Positions 18,947 through 28,224 of a stretch of DNA of 36,000 bases are shown here, piece after piece. Both the position numbers and the translations under genes were made by a program. Location of the stretch: contig CALPWM020000002.1 of the NCBI GenBank assembly GCA_943327275.2, forward strand, positions 1 through 36,000. Direction: 5' to 3'. Under the pieces are notes generated by a model, which was not told the DNA's origin, did not search any database, and worked only from the letters and a program-made list of their open reading frames with translations. The DNA comes from Chitinophaga pinensis (GTDB lineage Bacteria > Bacteroidota > Bacteroidia > Chitinophagales > Chitinophagaceae). Position 1 is the stretch's first letter. The number at the start of each line of letters is the position of its first letter.

Positions 18947-20056
18947 CTAATCCACACACCTGAATCCAGTATGTTCCAGCCCTGTATCTGTCGCCGTCTT
19001 CATCCTTGATGTTACCCTGTATCCTTTGCAATAAGAGGCATTGCAGAGAAAAGATCCTCCCCTGACAACCCTTTTCTGTACAGTTGGCTCCTGTGGATCA
19101 TAGCTGTCTGACGGACCTTTGGGATCGATGGATATCTGCCCACTGACCTTTGCATAATAATCATCCCTGAACCAATCAAAACACCATTCCCAGACATTAC
19201 CAGCCATGTCATAGAGACCAAACCGATTGGCTGGAAAAGTCTTCACTGGAGATGAAGAAGGGAATTTATCCCAGTTGGTATTGGTGCTTGGGAATGTTCC
19301 TTGCCAGGTATTGGCCTTTGGCTTGCCTTGTTCAATGTCTTCATTGCCCCAGGGATATTTATCCGTTCTTCCTCCCCTTGCAGCATATTCCCACTCCGCT
19401 TCGGTAGGCAATCGCTTTCCAGCCCATTTGCAATAAGCCATGGCATCGTCCCAGGAAACATGCACAACAGGATGATTTTCCTTACCAATGATATTGCTGC
19501 CAATCCCTTTGGGATGTTTCCAACTGGCTCCTTTTTTCCAGTCCCACCACTGGCTGGGGTCTCCCAGGCCAGTGCCGGGGGCTTGCTTTTGGAATACCAG
19601 TGATGCTGCAACCAAAACGCTGTCTGGTGGCTTGGGTGTTCCGGCAGGCACCTGTTTTTTTATTTCCTCCCAATCAGGAGCAATTTCTGCAGTGGTCACA
19701 TATCCTGTGGCATCCACGAATTTTTTGAACTGGGCATTGGTGACTTCAGTTGCATCCATCCAAAACCCACTGATCTTCACCCGGTGTTGGGGATATTCAT
19801 CTTCCCTTCCTTCGTCGTCGTTGGCACCCATCATGAATTCACCACCTGCAATCCAAACCATTCCCTCGTGTGAAGCGCTGTCTGCGGCACTGGAGAAACT
19901 GGTGTCTGATGCAGCAACAGCATACCTTGCAGGCAAGTTAGAAGCACAATGCAAGAGGCTGTCTTCTACAGATGCATATTTTTTTGGCGCAGCCGGCTGA
20001 TTGCAAGAGCAGACAAGGATGTAGAGGATGGCAGTGGCAGAGAATAATGACTTCAT
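18947..20056 (-). CDS. formylglycine-generating enzyme family lipoprotein (SUMF1/FGE)
   Basis: Lipobox-like ILVCSC. MVWIAGGEFMMGANDDEGREDEYPQHRVKISGFWMDATEVTN, CKWAGKRLPTEAEWEYAARGG, NVWEWCFDWF, RVVRGGSFLCNASYCKGYRV...GFRCV. Confidence 0.95.
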   Translation of the reverse strand: MKSLFSATAILYILVCSCNQPAAPKKYASVEDSLLHCASNLPARYAVAASDTSFSSAADSASHEGMVWIAGGEFMMGANDDEGREDEYPQHRVKISGFWMDATEVTNAQFKKFVDATGYVTTAEIAPDWEEIKKQVPAGTPKPPDSVLVAASLVFQKQAPGTGLGDPSQWWDWKKGASWKHPKGIGSNIIGKENHPVVHVSWDDAMAYCKWAGKRLPTEAEWEYAARGGRTDKYPWGNEDIEQGKPKANTWQGTFPSTNTNWDKFPSSSPVKTFPANRFGLYDMAGNVWEWCFDWFRDDYYAKVSGQISIDPKGPSDSYDPQEPTVQKRVVRGGSFLCNASYCKGYRVTSRMKTATDTGLEHTGFRCVD

Positions 20057-20114
20057 GTATGGGATTCAGGATTTAAATTTAGTTTTTTTAGGACCGGCAG
20101 CGCAGAAATTATCG

Positions 20115-22415
20115 TTAAAAGAATGGGCGGTCTTTGAGATTTCCCTTTTTTAGGTAGGTCTTGTTGAGTCCCCACTTGAAATCTCCCTCTTTGAAATGCA
20201 CCAGCAAATCCTTTGCGGTACTCATGTTCTTTCTTTTCAGCGTGATGGTTTCACCGGCTTTGGTATCGAAAGAATAGTTGACATGCCCATTGGATTTTTT
20301 TACAACAGGAACTACAATTCCCCTTTTGTCTGATACAATATCAAAATCAAATGTTGAAATCATGTCGAGTGAACACCTGTTTCCTGCCAAACTTTTGACC
20401 TGTACTTGTTGAAGGATTGCATCATACATGACAGCACTGACCCTGAAGGCTCCTTCAGCAGCGAGGTCTTTGAAAGACATTTCCCTCCATTCAGAAGGGA
20501 TAGCAGGCAGAATGCTGATGTTCCCATCATCACTTTGGATCATCATTTCCAAAAGGCTGGTGGCAAATGCCATGGGTGTCTCAAAACATGGGCCTGACTC
20601 AGCGTAGAGGCCTCCAGGTTCTGCATGCCTGTTTAAAAAATCATTGAGGTATTTGATCGACTTATCACCCTCACCCAAAAGGGAATACATGGCAGAAGCA
20701 CCGGTATATGAATAGCCTGCCAAGGCCGCTGGCATGGAATGCCAATGGTTGATGGACCTTGTGGTCATTTCCCTGTGGGCAGGATTTTTCATGTCCAACA
20801 AACGGTAGGGATAGATGGCCAAGAGATGAGAATAATGGCGGTGGGATGAGGTCAGGTCAACATTCCGACCAATCATAAACCCCTTGTCACTGGTATGCAA
20901 TGGGGTGAGGCGCTGGAGCACCTCGCTCCATTTGGTTTTATCGGGATCATTGAGCTTCAGCAGCTGCTCTACATGCAACAGTGTTTGTAATCCCCAAATC
21001 AGACCAGACAATGAATAATGCGCATCTTCTGCATCTGCATACTCAGGCGAATGTGATTTGACAAGATGATAAATGCCGTTCTCGTCTTTATTGAGCAGGT
21101 GCATCAGGTAGTTGACAGTACGTTTCAGTAGTGGATAGATGTTTGTTTTCAGTTCATCCTTGTCTCCGCTGTATTGATAATAACGGTAATAATAGAGCAT
21201 GATCCAGACCAGGTCTCCTGGTTCAAACTGGCCCTTTCTGAGGTCATGCTGGTTCAATGGGGCCACCATATCGAAGCTTGAAATTCTTCCCAATGCGGAT
21301 GCATCATTTCTCCACTGTTCAGGCACATTGTTGATCAGGTTTTGCCTGTTCTTGTGCAACAATGCAAACAAGGGTTTTGTGAGTTCGAGGTGATTGGATG
21401 CAAACATGGGTGAATAAGTAAGTTGTTGGTTAAGGTTCCACCAAATGCCTGGCCATGGCGTTTTGGAAGTGAACCACGGACCCATGAGATCAATGATGGG
21501 CTTGTCTTCCCTTGTTGCGGAAGCGAGCTTGTACAACTGAAGCCAGTAATAGGTTTCAACCCTTTTGTCGGGGATGGAGATAAAGCTTTTTTTGAAGTAA
21601 GCATTCCACCAGCCCTTGTGTTTTGCCATGACTTGGTCCAATGGTTTTGATTGAAAACGCTTGATGGCGGCAATGGCCTCGGGCCTTGAGTTCCCTTTAT
21701 CACCGTCACTGTATCCAACGGCAACATCAATCACATGTTTTTCCTTGAATGCAGCATGTTTCCATACTGTTGCGTATTCACCTGCTGTGAGCAGGGGCTG
21801 GTAACAAATGCCGTATCCGGCAGAATCCTTCATTTCAAAATCAGGATTGTTCTGGTATTTGTACAATTTGGAATCGCCCCTGCCAAAAGAAATGCGCGGT
21901 GAAATGCTTTGCTCCGCAACCCACTCGCAAAATATTTTTTCACCACCGAGTTCGGATGCTTCGATATGAATGATGTCTTCCCCTGATGGCACGAAGAAAA
22001 AAAGCTCGACCCTTCCATTGGATGTACTGATACTGCCTCTGGCAATCGCGTTGTAGATATCAAGGTCAAGGTCAGCACCAAGAATTTTACCTTCAGTCCT
22101 GATCACCATTTTCCCAATCGGTAATCTCGGGCGTGAAACCAGTTGTTGGGTGAACATGCTGTCGGGATAATGAGGACGTTGATCCGTTACATCAGACCTT
22201 CCTACATCAAACCTGATGGCCTTTTCTCCCTCACGGTACGCATTCACACCAAGCTTACCATTGCCAGCAATGATGCCATCGTAATAATCTGTTCCCAAGC
22301 TGTCCCAATGCAGCCTGGTATTTTTCATGTAAGCATTCCATTCAGTGGTATCGATGGGTTGTGCATCTGCGGCGATGGACATCAACAATATGGAAAGGGA
22401 GAGCAAAAATTTCAT
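20115..22415 (-). CDS. glycoside hydrolase family 95-like protein (alpha-L-fucosidase/galactosidase superfamily)
   Basis: 766 aa with signal peptide. GIIAGNGKLGVNAYREGEKAIRFDVGRSDVTD at the N-terminus; PGIWWNLNQQLTYSPMFASNHLEL and SSHRHYSHLLAIYPYRLL resemble the GH95 (alpha/alpha)6 domain. Confidence 0.78.
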   Translation of the reverse strand: MKFLLSLSILLMSIAADAQPIDTTEWNAYMKNTRLHWDSLGTDYYDGIIAGNGKLGVNAYREGEKAIRFDVGRSDVTDQRPHYPDSMFTQQLVSRPRLPIGKMVIRTEGKILGADLDLDIYNAIARGSISTSNGRVELFFFVPSGEDIIHIEASELGGEKIFCEWVAEQSISPRISFGRGDSKLYKYQNNPDFEMKDSAGYGICYQPLLTAGEYATVWKHAAFKEKHVIDVAVGYSDGDKGNSRPEAIAAIKRFQSKPLDQVMAKHKGWWNAYFKKSFISIPDKRVETYYWLQLYKLASATREDKPIIDLMGPWFTSKTPWPGIWWNLNQQLTYSPMFASNHLELTKPLFALLHKNRQNLINNVPEQWRNDASALGRISSFDMVAPLNQHDLRKGQFEPGDLVWIMLYYYRYYQYSGDKDELKTNIYPLLKRTVNYLMHLLNKDENGIYHLVKSHSPEYADAEDAHYSLSGLIWGLQTLLHVEQLLKLNDPDKTKWSEVLQRLTPLHTSDKGFMIGRNVDLTSSHRHYSHLLAIYPYRLLDMKNPAHREMTTRSINHWHSMPAALAGYSYTGASAMYSLLGEGDKSIKYLNDFLNRHAEPGGLYAESGPCFETPMAFATSLLEMMIQSDDGNISILPAIPSEWREMSFKDLAAEGAFRVSAVMYDAILQQVQVKSLAGNRCSLDMISTFDFDIVSDKRGIVVPVVKKSNGHVNYSFDTKAGETITLKRKNMSTAKDLLVHFKEGDFKWGLNKTYLKKGNLKDRPFF

Positions 22416-22430
22416 GATGCCAAGTTATTA

Positions 22431-22471
22431 AAAAACAACGAGGGAAAGCGTTGTTGCCATCCCTCGTTGTT
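22431..22471 (-). terminator. Rho-independent terminator of the amidohydrolase gene
   Basis: 12-bp perfect inverted repeat AACAACGAGGGA (22434-22445) / TCCCTCGTTGTT (22460-22471). On the minus strand a T-tract follows. Confidence 0.85.
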
Positions 22472-22501
22472 GTTCTGCTTTTATGTTCTTGTGATGGGCT
22501 A

Positions 22502-25500
22502 CTATTCCTTCACCGTTGTTGTGATGGATGGTGCGGCTTTTTCCCACTCAGTTCTGTTCAGTTTTTTCACAGCAGGCGCTATCTCATCTCCATTGTCTCC
22601 GTTGTACAATCTTCCGTTTTTCATGACGAATTTGATGGTATTGGTGTTGCGAATATTGTCCAGTGGATTTTTATCAAGGATGATTAGGTCTGCAAGCTTT
22701 CCTGCTTCGATGCTGCCCAGGTCCTTGTCAAGCCCCAGGGCCTCAGCCCCCTGAATGGTAGACACTTTCAGTGCATCAATTGTTCTCATGCCACCGCTTT
22801 GCATGGCCCATACTTCCCAATGGAATCCAAGGCCCTGCAACTGGCCATGGGAGCCGATTCCGGCAATCCCACCCTTTTCAACAATTGACTTCATGCTCTG
22901 CGCATGTTTTTGGAATACATGTTCCTCAGGAAGAAACCATGTTGCACGGCGCCTGGACTTTGCAGCAAGCTCTTCGTAGGGCGTGAAGAATTGCAATTTC
23001 TTGTTGCTGTAAGGATTGTCGGTTTCATAATAATAATTCTCTGCCCATGGTCCGCCATAAGAGACCAGCAAGGTAGGCGTTACAGCCATCTTTGCATCAG
23101 CCACAACCTTGGTCACATCCTTGTACAATGGAAAGATCGGAATAGAATGTTCATGACCAGGATAGCCATCCAAAAGGTTGGTCATGTTCAATTTGAAATC
23201 CAATCCACCTTCGGTGGTGGGCATGAGTTTTTGGTTCTTGGATGCATTGATGATCCACTGCCTGGCCTGCCTGTTGCCAGTGAGGTACATCTTGATGTAT
23301 TGCGTATTGTAGTATTTGCTGTATTGCTTGAGCACATTCTCTGCTTGCGCAGAGTCCTTGATGTTGTAGGCCCAATACCCTACGCCAGGCCCCGTTGAAT
23401 ATACACGCGGACCAACCATCTGCCCGGCTTCCACCATGTCTGCATAGGTAAGTACATCTGTGGTGGCTGTCTGCGGATCACGGGTGGTGGTAACGCCATA
23501 GGCCAGGTTGGCCGCATAGATCCAGACCTGGTTTTTGTGGATTCCCCAGCTCGGCCACATGTGTGAATGCACATCCACAAAACCCGGAATCACCGTTTTA
23601 CCCGCAACATCAATCACCTTGGCACCCTTGGGCGCGGCAATGTTTTTGGCCACAGATTTGATGCGGTTGTTCACGATCAATACATCCCCTTTGGCAATCA
23701 CCTCATCGCCTTTCATGGTGATGATGCGTGCACCTTTGAGCAGGATGGTTGCTTCGGGATTGTCTTTCTTGAAGTAGACCTTGACCCAGGTTTCTTCAGG
23801 AGTATATTTTGGATCTTCTTTTTTCGCAGTAGACTTTTTTGATGTGTCTGCCGCTGATTTCTTGTCAGTGTCGGTGAGGGCCTTGAGGTCCGCCAACTTC
23901 TTGGCAGCTTTCAGGCTGTCGTCCAGGTTATCGGACTGGATGAGGTCATACACAAAATGGGCTGCACCCAGGCTGTAATGAATCTTCTCTCCATTGGCAG
24001 ACCAGGCAGGAAACTCACCACCAATCTCTGTCAGTTTCTTGCTTGGAAACTCAGCACTGCTGGCATCTGCAACAGAAATAGAAATCGTTTTTCCTGTTGA
24101 TGGAATCGTGACTGCATAGATATTGTTATTGACCTTGGCGATGGCCTTTTCTCCTTTGGGAGAAAGCCAGATTTCGCTGGCGGGGGATGCAGGATTGTTT
24201 TCCCTGGCGTCTTCTGTTGTTAATTCCTGTGGAACAATGCAGGGATCTACCATGGGTTTGCCTTTGTACATGGTAATCGAGCCATAGGTGGTGATGCCAC
24301 TGATTTTGGCATGTGTTTTTTGATCGGTGCCATCCCATTTGATGGAGATCAGGCTGCCGCCTGCATTCATATAAATGCGGTCATCATTGATGGAGAAATG
24401 AGGATTGTAACGGCCATTGGCCTTGTCGATCACATTTTCCTGTCCACCTGTTGCATTCATCCAGCACAGCAGGTCTTCAGCATCATCATAACCCGGATCA
24501 AAGGCATCCCTGAATTTTTGGTTCGGCGCATGAACATAAACGATTCTATCACCTGACATATTATAGCGTGGCGAAGCATAGAGCCCTGGGACGGTTGTGA
24601 GTGTTTTTGCATTTGCACCGTTCACATCAACCGAAACAACATGACCACCGTTGGATGAACAGGTGCTGAAAACACTTTTTTTGCCATCGGGACTCCATGA
24701 AGGCTGGGCCTCGGTGAATTCGTTGGCGGTAAGCCGCTTGGGGTTTCCGTTGGGATAATCCATTACATAAAGCCTGTTCAATACCGTGAAGGCCAATTGC
24801 TTTCCATCAGGAGAAGGAACAGCATCGCGGATCTGGCTGGCCATGGCAGCAGATGTATCCTTGATGGGATACTTGAAAAGCACCTCAGGTCCGAGTTCCA
24901 GCTTGCCATCCACTTCGTAAGGGATTTCGGTATAGCTGCCATTGCTGATGTCAATCTTGTTGATTTTTCCGCCAAACGAAGCCAGGAGATGTTTATCGTC
25001 TGGCGTAAAAGTCATGGCGGGCAAAACTCCGGAAACCGCGATGGATTCCTGGTCGTCCCTTTGCACAGGGTAGGCCAACCAACGCTCATCGCCAGTTTTG
25101 AGATCACGGATCACCAAGCCGGTTTTGTCTTCAAACCGGGTGCCATAGACCAACCATTTGCCATCACCCGAGAGTACGGGCGTGAAAGCAGATCCATAGC
25201 GTGAGGTAAGTTTGGTGGTTCTTGCATTGCTGCGGTCATAGACACCAATTTCATATTGCGGAAGTTGGGCATTGTAATTCCAGGATCCTGTGCGGAATGA
25301 ATAGTAGATCAACTTTCCATCGTGGCTGATGGCAGGATCAATGGTCTTCAAAGTTGCGGGCTCATCAATGAGTTGCGTGCCTGCACCACCATCCTTGTGG
25401 ATCATGTAGAGCTTGTTGACCCTTCTTCCCTTGGAGTAAACAATGTACTTGCCATCGGGCGTCCAATCAGCAGAAGGGAAATTCTGGTTGATTTCCTTGG

Positions 25501-25885
25501 TAAGTTGAACCGTATCTTTTTTCTCAGTGTCAATATACCAGATATTTTCTGCACCGCTTTTGTCGGATACGAAAAGGATCTTTTTACCATCGGGGCTATA
25601 GCGAGGATGCTGATCGAAAGCCAAACCACGCGTGATTTGTGTGGCCTTTCCACCTGCGGCGGGAATGGTGTACAAATCGCCCATCATGTCAAAAATAATG
25701 GTCTTGCCATCCGGACTGATGTCTACAGAAGTCCAGGTACCCTCATTGGTATTGAGATCCATCATCCTGCTGGCTTTCAGCGGCAGGTTTTTGTAGCGCG
25801 TGAAGGCAGTGTCTTTTTGGGCTTGAAGCATTTGGGAGATGAACACTGTGGCCATCAATACCAGGCAGATTCGTATTGGTTTCAT
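22502..25885 (-). CDS. TolB/WD40-type beta-propeller fused to amidohydrolase
   Basis: N-terminal repeats ISPDGKTIIFDMMGDLYTIPAAGGKATQITRG, RYSPDGKKILFVSDKSGAENIWYID and so on. C-terminal GKTVIPGFVDVHSHMWPSWG and LGSIEAGKLADLIILDKNPLDNI. The signal-peptide Met at 25885 is the likely start; the ORF is open to 25939. Confidence 0.92.
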   Translation of the reverse strand: MKPIRICLVLMATVFISQMLQAQKDTAFTRYKNLPLKASRMMDLNTNEGTWTSVDISPDGKTIIFDMMGDLYTIPAAGGKATQITRGLAFDQHPRYSPDGKKILFVSDKSGAENIWYIDTEKKDTVQLTKEINQNFPSADWTPDGKYIVYSKGRRVNKLYMIHKDGGAGTQLIDEPATLKTIDPAISHDGKLIYYSFRTGSWNYNAQLPQYEIGVYDRSNARTTKLTSRYGSAFTPVLSGDGKWLVYGTRFEDKTGLVIRDLKTGDERWLAYPVQRDDQESIAVSGVLPAMTFTPDDKHLLASFGGKINKIDISNGSYTEIPYEVDGKLELGPEVLFKYPIKDTSAAMASQIRDAVPSPDGKQLAFTVLNRLYVMDYPNGNPKRLTANEFTEAQPSWSPDGKKSVFSTCSSNGGHVVSVDVNGANAKTLTTVPGLYASPRYNMSGDRIVYVHAPNQKFRDAFDPGYDDAEDLLCWMNATGGQENVIDKANGRYNPHFSINDDRIYMNAGGSLISIKWDGTDQKTHAKISGITTYGSITMYKGKPMVDPCIVPQELTTEDARENNPASPASEIWLSPKGEKAIAKVNNNIYAVTIPSTGKTISISVADASSAEFPSKKLTEIGGEFPAWSANGEKIHYSLGAAHFVYDLIQSDNLDDSLKAAKKLADLKALTDTDKKSAADTSKKSTAKKEDPKYTPEETWVKVYFKKDNPEATILLKGARIITMKGDEVIAKGDVLIVNNRIKSVAKNIAAPKGAKVIDVAGKTVIPGFVDVHSHMWPSWGIHKNQVWIYAANLAYGVTTTRDPQTATTDVLTYADMVEAGQMVGPRVYSTGPGVGYWAYNIKDSAQAENVLKQYSKYYNTQYIKMYLTGNRQARQWIINASKNQKLMPTTEGGLDFKLNMTNLLDGYPGHEHSIPIFPLYKDVTKVVADAKMAVTPTLLVSYGGPWAENYYYETDNPYSNKKLQFFTPYEELAAKSRRRATWFLPEEHVFQKHAQSMKSIVEKGGIAGIGSHGQLQGLGFHWEVWAMQSGGMRTIDALKVSTIQGAEALGLDKDLGSIEAGKLADLIILDKNPLDNIRNTNTIKFVMKNGRLYNGDNGDEIAPAVKKLNRTEWEKAAPSITTTVKE

Positions 25886-25939
25886 TCGTGAAAATTTGGA
25901 AACCGAAAATACCGAAAAAGCATCAGTTCTCTTCAACAT

Positions 25940-26242
25940 CTACCCATCAGCGAGATGATCAGGAAGATTCATCCGCACGTGCAATATTCTGATGATTTCA
26001 ACCTGGCCATCTTGAAACCTGTAAAAAACTAAATGTGATTTTACCTTGGAGGCTCGGTATCCTGCCCTGATATTTTCGTATTGGATACCCAAGTAGGGAT
26101 TTTTTACAATGAATTGGATTTCATCAACAATGAGCTGGTAATAGCGGTCAGCCTGTTGTTCTGTCCATCTTTTTTTGGTGAAAGTCCAGATATCTTCGAG
26201 ATCCCTGACGGCAGCTTTGGTAATTTTAAACCCTGCAGTCAT
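25940..26242 (-). CDS. ParE/RelE family toxin
   Basis: FKITKAAVRDLEDIWTFTKKRWTEQQADRYYQLIVDEIQFIVKNPYLGIQYENIRAGYRASKVKSHLVFYRFQDGQVEIIRILHVRMNLPDHL is a typical ParE fold sequence. Confidence 0.93.
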   Translation of the reverse strand: MTAGFKITKAAVRDLEDIWTFTKKRWTEQQADRYYQLIVDEIQFIVKNPYLGIQYENIRAGYRASKVKSHLVFYRFQDGQVEIIRILHVRMNLPDHLADG

Positions 26243-26481
26243 GAAGTTTTTTGCTTTAGTTTTTTCAGGTGGGCCTTAGGATCAAAATCTGTGAAAAATC
26301 CACTTTTCTCGCCACTTGCAAGGGCTTTGTTGAGGGCTTTCTTTTGTATCTCCTCTGCTTCCATCATCCTTAACGCGTTTCTAACGACTTCACTCGCTGA
26401 GCTGAAACGACCTGAATCAACCTGTTGCTGAATGAACTGCTCAAAATGATCACCCAACAACATTGAGGTATTTTTCCCCAT
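26239..26481 (-). CDS. ParD family antitoxin
   Basis: MGKNTSMLLGDHFEQFIQQQVDSGRFSSASEVVRNALRMMEAEE, a ribbon-helix-helix ParD. It overlaps the toxin start by 4 nt. Alternative starts at 26496 and 26526. Confidence 0.93.
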   Translation of the reverse strand: MGKNTSMLLGDHFEQFIQQQVDSGRFSSASEVVRNALRMMEAEEIQKKALNKALASGEKSGFFTDFDPKAHLKKLKQKTS

Positions 26482-26596
26482 GACAATATTTTCCATAAAT
26501 ATACCAAGTTTTGATATTTTATTCATTCCATTGTTGTTTAAAGGTTGAAGGTAGGTAGGCCATATTTTTAGGAAATGTTGAATTTCACATCTTTCA

Positions 26597-26626
26597 TTGT
26601 TTTTTTCACCAAGTTGGCTATTTTAG
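26597..26626 (+). promoter_or_regulatory. candidate Bacteroidota promoter upstream of the GH29 gene
   Basis: TTG (26597-26599), 19-nt spacer, TATTTTAG (26619-26626, one mismatch to TAnnTTTG), 17 nt before the ATG. Confidence 0.35.
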
Positions 26627-26643
26627 ATTCAAACAAGTGAACC

Positions 26644-28098
26644 ATGAAATTCATCAAGCAATTCCTTTGTGCCACAATAATGTTAATGAGTATGGTGATC
26701 AGCGCGCAAGAAAAAGCCTACTACCCTGACCCCAACCCTGCTATCCAGCAAAGGCTGGAAGAATGGCAGGACTTGAAATTCGGTCTGTTGATGCACTGGG
26801 GACCCTACAGCCAATGGGGCGTTGTGGAAAGCTGGAGTATTTGCCCGGAAGACGTGGGTTGGGCGATCGATGCCTGGAAAAAAGGCGTGGCTACTGAATA
26901 CAATGACTACGTGAAAAAGTATGAGGCACTGAAAAACACCTTCAATCCTACAAAATTTGCCCCAGAAAAATGGGCGGCGGCGGCAAAAGAAGCCGGCATG
27001 AAATACATGGTCTTCACCACGAAGCACCATGACGGATTCAGCATGTTCGACACCAAGTATACCGACTACAAGATCACAGACAAGGGGACTCCTTTTTCCA
27101 GCAACCCCAGGAGCAATATTGCGAAAGAGGTTTTCAGTGCTTTCCGCCAGGAAAACTTTTGGATCGGTGCCTATTTTTCAAAACCCGACTGGCACTCTGA
27201 TTACTATTGGTGGAAGCGTTTCCCCGCCAGCGATCGCAACCCGAACTACTCGATCAGGAAACATCCCGAGCAATGGAAAAAGTTCGAGGAATTCACCCAT
27301 AACCAGATCAATGAACTGATGACGGACTATGGCAACATCGATATCCTTTGGCTGGATGGCGGCTGGGTGCGCAAAAAAACTGACGAAGAAATCAAAACAG
27401 AATTGCTGGAAATCTACGACAATTCAAGGGTGGCCAGGAATCCCCAAAGCCAGGACATCAACATGGCGGAAATTGTCAGAAAATCTCGCCTCAAACAACC
27501 CAAGCTGATTGTGGTTGACAGGGCTGTTCCTGGTGAGCATCAGAACTACCTTACACCAGAACAACATATTCCGGAAACCGGATTGCCTTATCCATGGGAA
27601 ACCTGCATGACCATGGCGGGAAGCTGGAGCCATGTGCCGAATGACAAATACAAGCCTACCAATGAGTTGGTGGAGAAGTTGGTTGATGTGGTGAGCAAGG
27701 GTGGGAATTTCCTGTTAAACATCGGCCCTGACGCCAATGGCGAACTGGATGCTGATGCATACGACCGTTTGAAAGGCATGGGAGATTGGATCAAGGTCAA
27801 TGGCGAAGGAATTTACGGAAGCAGGATGAACAAGGCCTTCAATGAAGGGGAGAATATCCGCTTCACGAAATCCAAAGACGGCAATACACAGTATATTTTC
27901 TTGTTTGATTTTCCTGCTGAAGGCAAAATCAACATCAGCAAGATCGACATCCCTGAAAAGGCAATCATCAGCATGTTGGGCAGCAAGAAAAACCTGAAAT
28001 GGAAGAAGACCAGCACAGGTTATGAAATCATGATTCCTGCTGAAATGAAAGCAGTTACTGATCATGTTTGGACCCTGAAAGTGGTAGAGGGGAAATGA
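26644..28098 (+). CDS. alpha-L-fucosidase (GH29)
   Basis: LKFGLLMHWGPYSQWGVVESW, MKYMVFTTKHHDGFSMFDTKYTDYKI, GNIDILWLDGGW (nucleophile Asp context), GNFLLNIGPDANGEL. Has a signal peptide. Confidence 0.95.
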   Translation: MKFIKQFLCATIMLMSMVISAQEKAYYPDPNPAIQQRLEEWQDLKFGLLMHWGPYSQWGVVESWSICPEDVGWAIDAWKKGVATEYNDYVKKYEALKNTFNPTKFAPEKWAAAAKEAGMKYMVFTTKHHDGFSMFDTKYTDYKITDKGTPFSSNPRSNIAKEVFSAFRQENFWIGAYFSKPDWHSDYYWWKRFPASDRNPNYSIRKHPEQWKKFEEFTHNQINELMTDYGNIDILWLDGGWVRKKTDEEIKTELLEIYDNSRVARNPQSQDINMAEIVRKSRLKQPKLIVVDRAVPGEHQNYLTPEQHIPETGLPYPWETCMTMAGSWSHVPNDKYKPTNELVEKLVDVVSKGGNFLLNIGPDANGELDADAYDRLKGMGDWIKVNGEGIYGSRMNKAFNEGENIRFTKSKDGNTQYIFLFDFPAEGKINISKIDIPEKAIISMLGSKKNLKWKKTSTGYEIMIPAEMKAVTDHVWTLKVVEGK

Positions 28099-28224
28099 GT
28101 TGTGGATTGGCTTACGTCTGGCTGGAAGAATTGTGTTTATTGCATCCCGATGGATTAAAAAAGTTTTAAACCAACAATGAAATTGTGGCCTTCCACAAGC
28201 AAGTGTTTGTCATGAAAACATGAT

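Noticed and set aside
22143-22754. 203-aa plus-strand ORF spanning two minus-strand genes
   Set aside because: It crosses the terminator and two strongly supported genes in shadow frame.
25322-25891. 189-aa plus-strand ORF
   Set aside because: Antisense to the propeller part of the amidohydrolase fusion; no family signature.
28099-28224. Small hairpin TTGTGG-cctt-CCACAA in the convergent gap, considered as a bidirectional terminator
   Set aside because: Only a 6-bp stem and no adjacent T-tract on either strand; not strong enough to call.
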